From the NCBI RefSeq assembly GCF_040100845.1, contig NZ_JAZHSH010000001.1:2774501-2838500 (forward strand): DNA of 64,000 nt, given 5' to 3'. The notes beneath the pieces were generated by a model. That model made no database searches and was not told the DNA's origin. It saw only the letters and a list, made by a program, of their open reading frames with translations. This document shows positions 45,274 to 54,605 of the stretch, piece after piece. Position 1 is the first letter of the stretch, and each line of letters opens with the position of its first letter. The position numbers and the translations under genes were made by a program. This DNA is from Chengkuizengella sp. SCS-71B (GTDB taxonomy: Bacteria > Bacillota > Bacilli > Paenibacillales > KCTC-33759).

Positions 45274-47091
45274 TCATTTATGGTTTCTCTCTAGGGTTAT
45301 AATCTCTTTTCCTATTTCTGCAGCCCGTATATAATCTCCTGCTCGTTCTGCTTGATCTCTTTCTAGTCTCTTTTGTTTTATAATATGCTTTTGTGAATTA
45401 TTTTTGATTTGTTTAATATAATCATCAATGACTTTCGAATTCGTAGCATGATTATCACCTATAAGTGAAATGGAACTAGCTACATTTTCCAGTTCATCAT
45501 TCCGCAGCATTGTTAAAAATTTACTAATATCAGGTTTCTCATGTTGAGCAAAAAATGCATATAAATAAGCTGCAATGGCACCATGAACTTCTACATTAAA
45601 CTGATCACCTATCTCTTTTTCAACATAAGTCGTTATCTCTCGACTATGCATCATAATGGCCAATAAATTCTTTTCCGCATTATGAAAAGCAGGTAATAGT
45701 GAAGGGACAACCTCCCTGCCACTTCCATTCATTACATTATTCCACCGATTTACGTTATTATCCCCTTTAAAGTGTTTTTTTTCTGCTTCCTGCCTGATCT
45801 CAAACATTTCTTGTTTTAAAGTTTCAAATGAATAATCAAAATCATTTGCTATTTCTTTTATATAATGTTCTCTTTCAGTGGGTGATTCAAGTTCAGCTAT
45901 AATTTTTATAGAGGACCGAATATAACGTAATCTTTCATTTGCATCATTTAACCTAAATCTTTTTCTTAAAAACAATATTTTATACTTTGTAGCAGTTACA
46001 GCATTCTCAACAATCTCTTTTTTAAAACGATCTGAACCATGAGCTGTAATATATTCATCAGGATCCATTTGGTCAGGTAGCATAGCAACATAAACTTGAA
46101 ATTTCATTTTTTCTAATATCGATAGATTTTTTATGGCTGCTGTTTGACCAGCTTCATCTCCATCAAAACACAAAATAATTTGATCAGCATATCGCTTTAA
46201 GGTGGTTACATGTTCTCGGGTAACAGCAGTCCCCATTGTTGCTACTCCGTTTAATACCCCTGCATCCCACGCTTTGATGACATCTGCATACCCTTCAAAT
46301 AAGACAATTCGCCCAGTTCGTCTAATTTCAGATTTTGCCTGATAAAAGTTATACAATGTTTTACTCTTATTAAATAGGATGGTTTCGGGTGAATTTAAAT
46401 ATTTTGGTTGACCATCCCCTAGAGCTCTTCCTGCAAAGGCAATTACTTTTCCTCTTGCATTTGCAATAGGGAAGATGATACGATCCCGAAATCGGTCGAC
46501 ATGCTGCTGTTGACCCGTTTCAGATAAAAGTCCACCTTGCTCCATCAAAGATAGTGAAAAATCTCTTTTATGTAAAAACTCAGTCAAGGTATTTCGCATC
46601 GATGGGGCATAACCGATCTGAAATTGATTCATAAGCTTTAATGAGAAACCTCTATTGTTCAAGTATTCTAAAGCTACTTTTCCATGTGCAGTATTTTTTA
46701 ATATATAATGAAACAAAGTTTGAGATAACTCATGTGCTCTTAATAAATCAGACTTTTCTTTCTGCTGTTCTGGATGATCACTTTGATTATGCCAAAGGAA
46801 TGGAATATCTGCATCTTCAGACAATTGTTGAATCGCTTCTGGAAATGAATAATTTTCTATTTCCATCATGAATTTGACTACATTACCACCTATTCCACAA
46901 CCAAAGCAATTAAAAATTTGTTTGTCGGGTGAAACTGTAAATGAAGGGGTTTTCTCAGAATGAAACGGACAAAGTCCTTTTAGATTTCTTCCTTGTTTTG
47001 ATAAATGAACATACTTACTAATCACATCTACAATATCATGCTGTTTTAAGACGGTTTCAATAATTTCATCTGGAATACCTAAATTTGACAC
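45274..47091 (-). CDS. dnaG: DNA primase DnaG
   Basis: A 605-residue primase that makes RNA primers for replication. It has the N-terminal zinc-binding CHC2 motif (CPFHSEKTPSF ... FNCFGCGIGG), the RNA polymerase core with Toprim motifs (EGYADVI, CFDGDEAGQTA), and a C-terminal helicase-binding region. The start is GTG 47091 after AAGGTGG. Its stop is 10 bp before the longer possible rpoD start. Confidence 0.96.
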   Translation of the reverse strand: MSNLGIPDEIIETVLKQHDIVDVISKYVHLSKQGRNLKGLCPFHSEKTPSFTVSPDKQIFNCFGCGIGGNVVKFMMEIENYSFPEAIQQLSEDADIPFLWHNQSDHPEQQKEKSDLLRAHELSQTLFHYILKNTAHGKVALEYLNNRGFSLKLMNQFQIGYAPSMRNTLTEFLHKRDFSLSLMEQGGLLSETGQQQHVDRFRDRIIFPIANARGKVIAFAGRALGDGQPKYLNSPETILFNKSKTLYNFYQAKSEIRRTGRIVLFEGYADVIKAWDAGVLNGVATMGTAVTREHVTTLKRYADQIILCFDGDEAGQTAAIKNLSILEKMKFQVYVAMLPDQMDPDEYITAHGSDRFKKEIVENAVTATKYKILFLRKRFRLNDANERLRYIRSSIKIIAELESPTEREHYIKEIANDFDYSFETLKQEMFEIRQEAEKKHFKGDNNVNRWNNVMNGSGREVVPSLLPAFHNAEKNLLAIMMHSREITTYVEKEIGDQFNVEVHGAIAAYLYAFFAQHEKPDISKFLTMLRNDELENVASSISLIGDNHATNSKVIDDYIKQIKNNSQKHIIKQKRLERDQAERAGDYIRAAEIGKEIITLERNHK

Positions 47092-47138
47092 TTAACCACC
47101 TTCATCTATTATTAACAATTTATATTTCGATACTTTAA

Positions 47139-47594
47139 TTAAATCTCCTGCAAATCTTTTAAAAAATTTGTCATTGTTTGTAGAAAAATGTTCCGATCCT
47201 CTTTTGTAAATGGTTTTGGTCCCTTGCCATATTGACCATTTCTTCTCTTTTTAGCACTTTCATGCCTGTTCTCCAATAAAAAATCAATGGAATGAGTAGA
47301 ATAAAATTTACCACGAGGTGACACAACTTTAGCTCCTTTTCCTAAACAGATAGAAGCTAAGCCAAAATCATGTGTGACTAAAATATCATTCGCAGTAATA
47401 TGATTTGAAATGTATAAGTCTGCTGATTGATCAGAACGATCAACCTGAATGTTCTCGACACCATCTTCATTTTTCAATGAATGATCAAAAGAAGCAACCA
47501 TCACAATCTTGATTTCAAATAACTTACCGAGTTTGAAAATTTCATTCTTCACGGGACACGCATCAGCATCAACAAAAATACAAGTATTATTAAT
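47139..47594 (-). CDS. yqxD: YqxD/YaiI (UPF0178) family protein; start codon not standard
   Basis: Homologous residues of the UPF0178 family begin before the first conventional start. The conserved opening CIFVDADACPVKNEIF is encoded by 47582-47540, but the frame has no ATG, GTG or TTG upstream of the GTG at 47552 (inside this motif, after DADACP). Upstream comes a stop at 47603-47601. The best candidate is ATT at 47594, with GGTG ahead of it; starting there gives about 151 residues. If a base is missing or extra near 47590, a GTG about 10 bases upstream would join the frame. The family has an RNase H-like/PIN-like fold. It keeps its place just upstream of dnaG. Confidence 0.75.
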   Translation of the reverse strand: MNNTCIFVDADACPVKNEIFKLGKLFEIKIVMVASFDHSLKNEDGVENIQVDRSDQSADLYISNHITANDILVTHDFGLASICLGKGAKVVSPRGKFYSTHSIDFLLENRHESAKKRRNGQYGKGPKPFTKEDRNIFLQTMTNFLKDLQEI

Positions 47595-47708
47595 TGTTAA
47601 TCACCAATTTCTTTTTAGAGTATCTATTATTATATACGAGAAATAAATATAAAATCCTTTATTTATGACATGTCATGTAATCCTTTAATCACTAATGGCA
47701 TTTTATAT

Positions 47709-49784
47709 TTATAGGACTATTTTTTGGAAATCAGCTATTTTATTAATATCAGAAGATATATTAGCTAATAAAGATAATCGATTTCTTTTTAAGTTTTCAT
47801 CCTCACTCATAACCATGACACTCTCAAAAAAGTCAGTAATCGGAGCTTGCAATTGTTTTAACATCTCCAGCGCTTCAAACTCCAATGATGCATCTAATTT
47901 TTCTATAAACTTAGGATGTATTTGTTTCCATACATTAAATAGTTCTTTTTCAACTGTTTCTTCAAAATACTCTTGTTCTATAATTTCATTTTCTGCTTTA
48001 GATGCTAAATTATCTACACGATTAAACGATTCTATAATCAGCTTAATATCAGTATGTTCTACAAAATCCATCAATGCTTTACCTCGTCTTATAACAGATG
48101 GAATATTGTTAATGTCAGTTGCCATTACAGCATCAATCACATCATATCTTAATTTCATATCAGTCAGTACATTTTTAATTCTTAATGAGAAAAATTCTAA
48201 ACATTTTGAACGAAGATCTGAAATTTCTGTCTTCAAGAGATTATTCTCTTCATATACTTCGATACAAATATCAAATAAATTAGATAAATTGATACTTAAA
48301 TCATGATCCAATATGATTTGAACTATTCCAGCTGCGCTTCTACGTAACGCATATGGATCTTGAGAACCAGTAGGAATTATCCCAATAGAAAAACAACCAA
48401 TAATACTATCCATTTTATCTGCAATACTGATAATAGCTCCAACCGTAGATTCAGGTGAAGAATCACCAGAAAAACGAGGTTGATAATGTTCAAAAATAGC
48501 TCGTGATACAACTGGATCTTCACCAGCCTTTAGCGCATAATCTTCCCCCATTACCCCTTGTAATTCAGGAAATTCGTAAACCATTTGGGTTACAAGATCA
48601 AACTTACAGATAGTTGAAGCTCTTGATACTTGTTTTTTCACTTCATCATTTGAGGATAAAAACTTTGAAATTTGGTCAGATATTAGTCTGATTCTTCTCA
48701 CTTTATCCCCAACGGTACCTAATTCTTCATGGTATACAATTTTCTCTAGTTTAGCTAGTGCTTTTTCGATTGGAAAATTCTGATCTTCTTGATAGAAAAA
48801 TCTTGCATCTGCTAATCTTGCTTTTAATACTTTTTCATTACCTCTTGCTACTACGTCTAACGACTTCTTGTCTCCATTTCTGACCGTCACAAAATGAGGT
48901 AATAATTTTTGATTTTGATCAAAAACTGGAAAATAACGTTGATGTTCTCTCATGGATGTAATCAATACTTCTTGTGGTATTTCCAAAAACTCTGGTTGAA
49001 AGGAACCAAATAGTACAGTTGGGTATTCAACTAGAAAAAGAACTTCCTCTAATAAGTCTTCTTTTACTGATATATGCCAGTTTTTTTCTTTAGAGAGTGC
49101 TTCAATTTGTCCAACAATTAGTTTTTGTCTCTCCTCTGAATCAGCATATACATATTGCTCTTTTAATTGAGTTACATACGTAGATGGAAGGTCTATGTTT
49201 ACCTCATCTCCAAGGAAACGGTGTCCTCTTGACTTTCTACCAGCATGTACTTCTGTAATTTCCATTGGGATTACTTCCTCACCATATAAAGCAACAATCC
49301 ATCGAATCGGACGAACGTATTTTAATTCATGCTTCCCCCAGCGCATATTTTTAGGATAAACCATAGAAGTAACAATCTTACTGATACCCTGAGACAATAT
49401 ATTTTTTGTTTCAATACCTACCTCATTTTTAACAGCATAGACGTACTCTACACCATTTAACTCTTTGAAAAACAGGCTGGATGGCTCAACACCTTGACTT
49501 CTTGCAAAACCTAATGCAGCTTTACTCCATTCACCTTGATCATTTTGAGCAATTTTTTTTGAAGGACCCTTCACTTCACTTCTAAGATCTGATTGTTTTG
49601 GTGATACATCATCAACAATAACGGCCAAACGGCGCGGAGTAGCGTAAATTTTAGTTTTTGAAAAATGAACTCTAGACTCCTTTAACCATTCACTTATTTT
49701 TTTCTCGAGTAAATTAACAGCATCACGAATAAATCTGGAAGGTATTTCTTCCATCCCAATTTCTATCAATAGATCCTTATTCAT
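47709..49784 (-). CDS. glyS: Glycyl-tRNA synthetase beta subunit
   Basis: A 691-residue beta subunit of the alpha2-beta2 bacterial glycyl-tRNA synthetase. It carries the tRNA-binding parts; marks are [15 protein letters not shown] at the N-terminus, TPRRLAVIV, an HD-like region (residues 400-460) and the C-terminal DALR-type anticodon-binding helices. Its start overlaps the glyQ end by eight bases, with the Shine-Dalgarno inside glyQ, so the two subunits are translationally coupled. Both follow the T-box leader. Confidence 0.96.
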   Translation of the reverse strand: MNKDLLIEIGMEEIPSRFIRDAVNLLEKKISEWLKESRVHFSKTKIYATPRRLAVIVDDVSPKQSDLRSEVKGPSKKIAQNDQGEWSKAALGFARSQGVEPSSLFFKELNGVEYVYAVKNEVGIETKNILSQGISKIVTSMVYPKNMRWGKHELKYVRPIRWIVALYGEEVIPMEITEVHAGRKSRGHRFLGDEVNIDLPSTYVTQLKEQYVYADSEERQKLIVGQIEALSKEKNWHISVKEDLLEEVLFLVEYPTVLFGSFQPEFLEIPQEVLITSMREHQRYFPVFDQNQKLLPHFVTVRNGDKKSLDVVARGNEKVLKARLADARFFYQEDQNFPIEKALAKLEKIVYHEELGTVGDKVRRIRLISDQISKFLSSNDEVKKQVSRASTICKFDLVTQMVYEFPELQGVMGEDYALKAGEDPVVSRAIFEHYQPRFSGDSSPESTVGAIISIADKMDSIIGCFSIGIIPTGSQDPYALRRSAAGIVQIILDHDLSINLSNLFDICIEVYEENNLLKTEISDLRSKCLEFFSLRIKNVLTDMKLRYDVIDAVMATDINNIPSVIRRGKALMDFVEHTDIKLIIESFNRVDNLASKAENEIIEQEYFEETVEKELFNVWKQIHPKFIEKLDASLEFEALEMLKQLQAPITDFFESVMVMSEDENLKRNRLSLLANISSDINKIADFQKIVL

Positions 49785-50667
49785 TGCTGCTCACCCCTTC
49801 ATCTATTAAAAGTGGAAAACCTAAACGTTCCCTTTCTTGTAAATAGGTTGATGCACATAATCTTGATAGATTCCTTACCCTAGTAATATAACCAGTACGT
49901 TCTGTAACACTGATAGCTCCTCTTGCGTCAAGTAGATTAAATGTATGTGAACATTTCAAAACGTAATCATAAGCAGGGAAAACTAAATTTTGTTCCAATG
50001 TTTTTTTAGCTTCCTCTTCATACATATTAAAAAGAGTAAATAACATTTTTGTGTCTGATATTTCAAAAGTATATTTAGAGTGTTCATATTCTGGTTGAAG
50101 AAACACATCACCATACTTTACACCTTCAACCCATTCTAAATCAAACACATTTTCTTTATCCTGAATATAAGATGCAAGACGTTCTAATCCATATGTAATC
50201 TCTACTGCAACAGGGTTCATATCAATCCCGCCTACTTGCTGAAAATATGTGAATTGTGTGATTTCCATTCCATCTAACCATACTTCCCAGCCTAAACCCC
50301 ATGCTCCTAAAGCAGGATGTTCCCAATTATCTTCAACAAAACGAATATCATGATCTTCAGCATGAATTCCTAATTTTTTTAAACTTTCCAAATAAATTTC
50401 TTGAATGTTATCTGGAGAAGGCTTCATAATAACTTGATATTGATGATGCTGATATAAACGGTTTGGATTCTCACCATATCGACCATCCGCTGGTCTTCTG
50501 GAAGGTTCAACATATGATACATTCCATGGCTCTGGTCCAATGCTACGTAAAAATGTCATTGGATTTAACGTTCCTGCACCTTTTTCAACATCATAAGGTT
50601 GAACAATGATACAATTTTGCTCTGACCAAAATTGTTGCAGTGTTAAAATCATATTTTGAAAATTCAA
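49777..50667 (-). CDS. glyQ: Glycyl-tRNA synthetase alpha subunit
   Basis: The 296-residue catalytic alpha subunit of the heterotetrameric class II enzyme, which activates glycine. Marks include [74 protein letters not shown] and [13 protein letters not shown]. The start is TTG 50667 ([11 protein letters not shown] as in relatives) with AAGGAG about nine bases upstream; the in-frame ATG 50676 lies directly on the Shine-Dalgarno. Confidence 0.96.
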   Translation of the reverse strand: MNFQNMILTLQQFWSEQNCIIVQPYDVEKGAGTLNPMTFLRSIGPEPWNVSYVEPSRRPADGRYGENPNRLYQHHQYQVIMKPSPDNIQEIYLESLKKLGIHAEDHDIRFVEDNWEHPALGAWGLGWEVWLDGMEITQFTYFQQVGGIDMNPVAVEITYGLERLASYIQDKENVFDLEWVEGVKYGDVFLQPEYEHSKYTFEISDTKMLFTLFNMYEEEAKKTLEQNLVFPAYDYVLKCSHTFNLLDARGAISVTERTGYITRVRNLSRLCASTYLQERERLGFPLLIDEGVSSNE

Positions 50668-50726
50668 CAAAACCATCTCCTTTATTGTTTGATATTTAAT
50701 TTACTCAACTAACTTTTTTAGGAATA

Positions 50727-50956
50727 AAAAAATCCCTATGTCATCAAGTTGACATAGGGACGAGATGATATACCCGCGGTTCCACCCTACTTGATAGTTA
50801 AACTTTAGTATCAACTATCCACTTTATTATAAGATACTCCAGAATGCCATTCACCAAACGATTTGATCAGGCTTGCACCCTCCCTGACTCGCTTTACAAC
50901 TCATTTTGGTTACTTTTTTTCCTTCTTAGTACCTATCTTATCAGAAAACATTTAAT
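50727..50956 (-). promoter_or_regulatory. Glycine-specific T-box leader with terminator
   Basis: The 230-nt leader of glyQS carries the T-box sequence AGGGTGGAACCGCGGG (minus strand, about 50789-50774), a stem I with specifier region containing GGC (in AATGGCATTCTGGAG), a glycine codon, and a terminator CCCTATGTCA/TGACATAGGG with T-run (50762-50727). Uncharged tRNA-Gly should bind the specifier and stabilise the antiterminator. The leader ends about 60 bp before the TTG start. Confidence 0.95.
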
Positions 50957-50960
50957 TATT

Positions 50961-50989
50961 AGTATATTACTGCATAATAAAAAAGTCAA
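50961..50989 (-). promoter_or_regulatory. SigA-type promoter of glyQS
   Basis: TTGACT (minus strand, 50989-50984) and TATACT (50966-50961) are 17 bp apart, giving a start near 50955 at the beginning of the T-box leader. Confidence 0.8.
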
Positions 50990-51016
50990 ATTATGTACTT
51001 CTTCAGCGCTTTTAGA

Positions 51017-51790
51017 TTATTTTTTAGGATATTCTAAATTATTTAGATTAGATTTGCTTATTTGATCCATTACATATCGAGACTTCCAATTAATATTCAC
51101 ATGAGTATCCATAAAATCACGCATCAACATGTTCACTTCTTTTTTTATTGAATCTGATATATTTATTTTCCCTAACCTTCTTATATCTATTTCTTGAAAC
51201 AAGCGCAGTAATTTTAGAGATCTTACGTTTATTTTTTTTACATACTGTTCTTTGGATTTACAAATTTGACAAAGCGTACCTCCTAGAGAAATAGAAAAAA
51301 AAGAACTATCATTTAATTCTCTTCCACATGATATACACTCAGTTAAAATTGGATAATAACCAGCTAGTTTAAGTATTTTCATCTCAAATATATGAGTGAT
51401 GACTAGAGGATCTTTCCCTTCCTCTATAAATTCCAAAGATGCTAATAGTTGCTCAAAAATAAAAGAACTTGCTTCTTGTTCATCTATCATTCGATCAATT
51501 AATTCAACAAGATAAGCTGCATAAGTAGATTTATATATGTCTAAATTCAAATCATGAAAAGATTTTATGGCTTCACCATCGTTCAGTGTTCCCATTTTCC
51601 CTTTTTTATAGTATGTAAATTCAGCATATGTAAATAACTGAGTAACGCTAGAAAGGCGACTTTTTAATTTTTTCGCCCCTCTAGCCATAATGCTTGCCTT
51701 CCCCGTTTCTTTTGTAAATATTACAATAATTTTGTTTCCTTCACCATAATCAATTGCACGGATGACAATACCTTCAACTTTAAATAACAT
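51017..51790 (-). CDS. recO: DNA repair protein RecO
   Basis: A 257-residue recombination mediator that, with RecR, loads RecA onto SSB-coated DNA. The N-terminal OB fold starts with KVEGIVIRAIDYGEGNKIIVIFT; the C-terminal helical domain has four cysteines (CISCG ... CQICK) for zinc. It lies in the recO-yqzL-era order typical of Bacillales, 20 bp after yqzL. Shine-Dalgarno region AGAGGAAAAAGGG. Confidence 0.94.
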   Translation of the reverse strand: MLFKVEGIVIRAIDYGEGNKIIVIFTKETGKASIMARGAKKLKSRLSSVTQLFTYAEFTYYKKGKMGTLNDGEAIKSFHDLNLDIYKSTYAAYLVELIDRMIDEQEASSFIFEQLLASLEFIEEGKDPLVITHIFEMKILKLAGYYPILTECISCGRELNDSSFFSISLGGTLCQICKSKEQYVKKINVRSLKLLRLFQEIDIRRLGKINISDSIKKEVNMLMRDFMDTHVNINWKSRYVMDQISKSNLNNLEYPKK

Positions 51791-51810
51791 CCCTTTTTCC
51801 TCTTCCCTAA

Positions 51811-51945
51811 TTAATCACTCCACACATCGTCCTGCAATTCTTCCTGATTAGGCTCTTCGTCATCTTGTTCATGAATTTCTTTATATAATAAGTAGGCGTC
51901 GACATCTCCAGTGTTAATAAAATACTTCCACGAAAAATCTCGCAT
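51811..51945 (-). CDS. yqzL: YqzL-like small protein, 44 aa
   Basis: A short acidic protein between era and recO: MRDFSWKYFINTGDVDAYL, then a Glu/Asp/Gln-rich tail ending VWSD. The opening W..F..TG...YLLYKE fits the YqzL family of Bacillales, which sits in the same place; the function is unknown. The ATG at 51945 has AAAGGA about nine bases upstream. Confidence 0.85.
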   Translation of the reverse strand: MRDFSWKYFINTGDVDAYLLYKEIHEQDDEEPNQEELQDDVWSD

Positions 51946-52092
51946 GGTAGTCATTCCTTTCAGTGGCTATGTCGTAAAATAACTGGTGTCTAGTATTAGG
52001 TTAAACAGTTATGAAAAGAATATCCGAAGTAATTCGTACCAAATTAGTGAATTTTTTTATCAAAAAATTTGAAAGCATCGTAAAAGTGATTT

Positions 52093-52989
52093 TTAATCGT
52101 GATGGAATCCTAAGTCCTTTAAGACAACATCTTGATTCCGCCAATCTTTTTTCACCTTTACCCAAAGTTCAAGAAATATTTTTGATCCCAACAATCTCTG
52201 CATGTCCTGCCTTGATTTTCTACCAATTTCTTTTAGAACAGCACCGTGTTTACCAATGATAATTCCCTTTTGAGATTTTCTTTCTACATAAATTAATGCT
52301 GAAATATGCACAACTCCATTGTCTTCTTTTTTCATTTGTTCAATTTGTACAGCAATGGAGTGCGGTACTTCTTCACGTGTCACTTCTAACAACTTTTCTC
52401 GTACTAATTCAGCACAAATGAACTGTTCTGGATGATCAGTAACTTGATCTTCTGGGTAATACTGTGGACCTTCCGGTAAATATTTTCGTATCTGATTTAA
52501 TAACGGTTGAATGTTGTTCCCCATTTTAGCTGAAATTGGAACAATTTCCGCAAAATCATATAAATCTTTGTAAGTCGTAATAATAGGTAAAAGGCTCTCT
52601 GGATGAACAAGATCTATTTTATTTAGTACTAAGACTACAGGTGTCCGCACAGATTTTAATTGCTCGATTATAAAACGGTCCCCTTTACCAATCCCCTGTT
52701 CCACATCCACCACAAATAAAATAACATCCACTTCACTTAATGTATTTTCCACAATACTAAGCATATACCTACCCAGCTTAGACTTTGGTTTATGAATTCC
52801 AGGTGTATCTAGAAAAACAATTTGTGTATCTTCTTGTGTATATACACCTTGAATTTTATTTCTTGTTGTTTGAGGTTTATCAGACATAATGGCTATTTTT
52901 TGTCCAATTACTTGGTTTAAAAAAGTGGATTTACCTACATTAGGTCGACCAATTATAGAAACAAACCCCGATTTGTGTGATTTACTCAT
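52093..52989 (-). CDS. era: Ribosome-assembly GTPase Era
   Basis: A roughly 298-residue GTPase that binds 16S rRNA near its 3' end. Motifs are G1 [10 protein letters not shown]3 [14 protein letters not shown]4 NKIDLV, and G5-like SAKMG; the C-terminal KH domain carries [15 protein letters not shown]. The start is uncertain: ATG 52989 (AGGAGG 13 bases upstream; length as in relatives) or ATG 53001 (too near the same AGGAGG). Next to cdd and ybeY as in other Firmicutes. Confidence 0.95.
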   Translation of the reverse strand: MSKSHKSGFVSIIGRPNVGKSTFLNQVIGQKIAIMSDKPQTTRNKIQGVYTQEDTQIVFLDTPGIHKPKSKLGRYMLSIVENTLSEVDVILFVVDVEQGIGKGDRFIIEQLKSVRTPVVLVLNKIDLVHPESLLPIITTYKDLYDFAEIVPISAKMGNNIQPLLNQIRKYLPEGPQYYPEDQVTDHPEQFICAELVREKLLEVTREEVPHSIAVQIEQMKKEDNGVVHISALIYVERKSQKGIIIGKHGAVLKEIGRKSRQDMQRLLGSKIFLELWVKVKKDWRNQDVVLKDLGFHHD

Positions 52990-53006
52990 AATGTAACGCA
53001 TTCCTC

Positions 53007-53396
53007 CTAAAGTTTAAATGCTCCTGGCAACAATTCAGAAACAGTGGTTTCAAAATGCTCACCTTTTAGATTTACTAATATCACTGGCATTTGTTCAGAA
53101 CATAATTCCACTAAAACTTGTCGACAGACACCACAAGGGCTTATTGGATCTTCCGTATCTCCTGCAACAGCTATTGCTTTAAATGATTTAGGTTTATAGC
53201 CATCCGCAATCGCACGAAACATAGCCGTTCTTTCTGCACAGTTAGTAGGACCATAAGCAGCATTTTCTACATTACAGCCCATATGTATAACATCATCATC
53301 ACTTAATAATGCAGCCCCTACTCTAAAATTGGAGTACGGTGCATATGCACTATCCATAGCTTCAATTGCTTTATTCATTAATTTTTCCTTATCCAA
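53007..53396 (-). CDS. cdd: Cytidine deaminase
   Basis: A 129-residue homotetrameric-type enzyme that deaminates cytidine and deoxycytidine. The zinc site is Cys in NCAERTA with the catalytic Glu and PCGVCRQ; other marks are [12 protein letters not shown] and [10 protein letters not shown]. The start is TTG 53396 with AGGAG five bases upstream. Another in-frame TTG at 53411 overlaps the Shine-Dalgarno. Part of the ybeY-dgkA-cdd-era unit. Confidence 0.95.
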   Translation of the reverse strand: MDKEKLMNKAIEAMDSAYAPYSNFRVGAALLSDDDVIHMGCNVENAAYGPTNCAERTAMFRAIADGYKPKSFKAIAVAGDTEDPISPCGVCRQVLVELCSEQMPVILVNLKGEHFETTVSELLPGAFKL

Positions 53397-53433
53397 ACTG
53401 TTCTCCTCCAAATTATCTTTTTTTTACTTTACC

Positions 53434-54117
53434 CTATACATAAAAATAAATAAATAACGGCAGAATGATACCTAATATCGCACCATATAAGATGGAACGA
53501 ATCATTACGCCTTTTTGACTTAGTAAGATTGATACAACTAATAGCGATATAAAACATGTTAGTAATATATGAATAAAATCTGCATCACTTAACACAATTA
53601 ACGTAAGTATTGATGAGTTTAATGCTGAAATTAGATTAATTTGAGTAGTTTTATTTTTACTGAATATAGTTTCTTGAATTACTATTGTACACAAAAACAC
53701 TAAGCCAAGCACTACTAATATTGTTTCACTAGAGATTTCATTTGTTTTCACTAGCTGATCATTAAGCCAAAATAGTACCGGGTTATAAAATACGACAATA
53801 CCAACAATAATAGCAAAAACCGCAGATACTAGTACAGCAGCTGCGGCAACATCTTTTGCAATTTTGGCCATCGGATGCATCTCTTTTACAGTAAGATCAA
53901 TCGTTTTTTCAATTGCTGTATTTATTAACTCCATAACAATAACTAAACATGTCACAACGTATACAAATAGGATTTGCACCTGAGATAATTCAAAAAATAA
54001 AGCAAGAAAAAGTACAATGATGGCCGCAAAAAAATGAAATCTCATGTTTTTCTGAGTTGAATAAGCATAAATTAAACCTTCATATGCATATTTAAAACTG
54101 TGAAGCCACCTGTTCAT
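53434..54117 (-). CDS. dgkA: Undecaprenol/diacylglycerol kinase DgkA with degenerate PAP2-like tail
   Basis: A 227-residue membrane protein. Residues 1-120 are the kinase domain, with the signature ELINTAIEKTIDL and HPMAKIAKDVAAAAVL; the Firmicutes enzyme phosphorylates undecaprenol or diacylglycerol. The usual length is about 123. The additional 100 residues form about four helices that line up with a PAP2 phosphatase domain fused in related Bacillales, but the expected PSGH motif (here SALNSSILTL) and the SRxxxxxH region (here SQKGVMIRSILYGAILG) lack the catalytic His and Arg residues, so I call it decayed. Its ATG overlaps the ybeY stop (ATGA). Confidence 0.85.
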   Translation of the reverse strand: MNRWLHSFKYAYEGLIYAYSTQKNMRFHFFAAIIVLFLALFFELSQVQILFVYVVTCLVIVMELINTAIEKTIDLTVKEMHPMAKIAKDVAAAAVLVSAVFAIIVGIVVFYNPVLFWLNDQLVKTNEISSETILVVLGLVFLCTIVIQETIFSKNKTTQINLISALNSSILTLIVLSDADFIHILLTCFISLLVVSILLSQKGVMIRSILYGAILGIILPLFIYFYV

Positions 54118-54605
54118 CTTGTTAATCCTGCCTCTTGCAAAATTTGTTCTTGTTTATGAAACATTTCTTTTTCTGATTGCTCATCCTGATGGTCATATCC
54201 TATTAGATGAAGAAATCCATGTACGAACAAAAAACCGATTTCTCGTTGTAAGGAATGCCCATATTCTTCACTCTGCCTTTTCGCTGTAGTTAATGAAATA
54301 ACCACATCCCCAAGCATGGTAGATAATTCATCCATTTCAACATCATCTTCATAAAAAATCTCAGCTTCTTCAACCCCAGATTCCTGCATTGCAAAGGAAA
54401 GCACATCTGTCGGAGTGTCTATGCCCCTATACTCCTTGTTTAATTGATGAATGGATTTATCATCAACAAAAGTTAGTGTAACTTCACCAGATGATATATT
54501 TTCTAACTTACCGGCTACTTGTAATAAATCATCTAATATTTGTATCCATTCATCTGCTATTTCAAATTCATTCTGATCATTACTATATGCTAACTGTAGC
54601 TTCAT
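54114..54605 (-). CDS. ybeY: Endoribonuclease/rRNA maturation factor YbeY
   Basis: A 163-residue metal-dependent protein needed for 16S rRNA 3'-end maturation and ribosome quality control. The metal site is HGFLHLIGYDH; upstream lies EYRGIDTPTDVLSFAM. I choose ATG 54605, which has GGGAG upstream; a longer in-frame version (54674) has no Shine-Dalgarno and would cover more of pgpH. It overlaps pgpH by 23 bp and dgkA by four, so translation is likely coupled. Confidence 0.94.
   Translation of the reverse strand: MKLQLAYSNDQNEFEIADEWIQILDDLLQVAGKLENISSGEVTLTFVDDKSIHQLNKEYRGIDTPTDVLSFAMQESGVEEAEIFYEDDVEMDELSTMLGDVVISLTTAKRQSEEYGHSLQREIGFLFVHGFLHLIGYDHQDEQSEKEMFHKQEQILQEAGLTR

Noticed and set aside
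47695-48306. A 203-residue plus-strand open frame inside glyS
   Set aside because: It is antisense to a clear glyS and is Ser/Ile-rich with no start signal.
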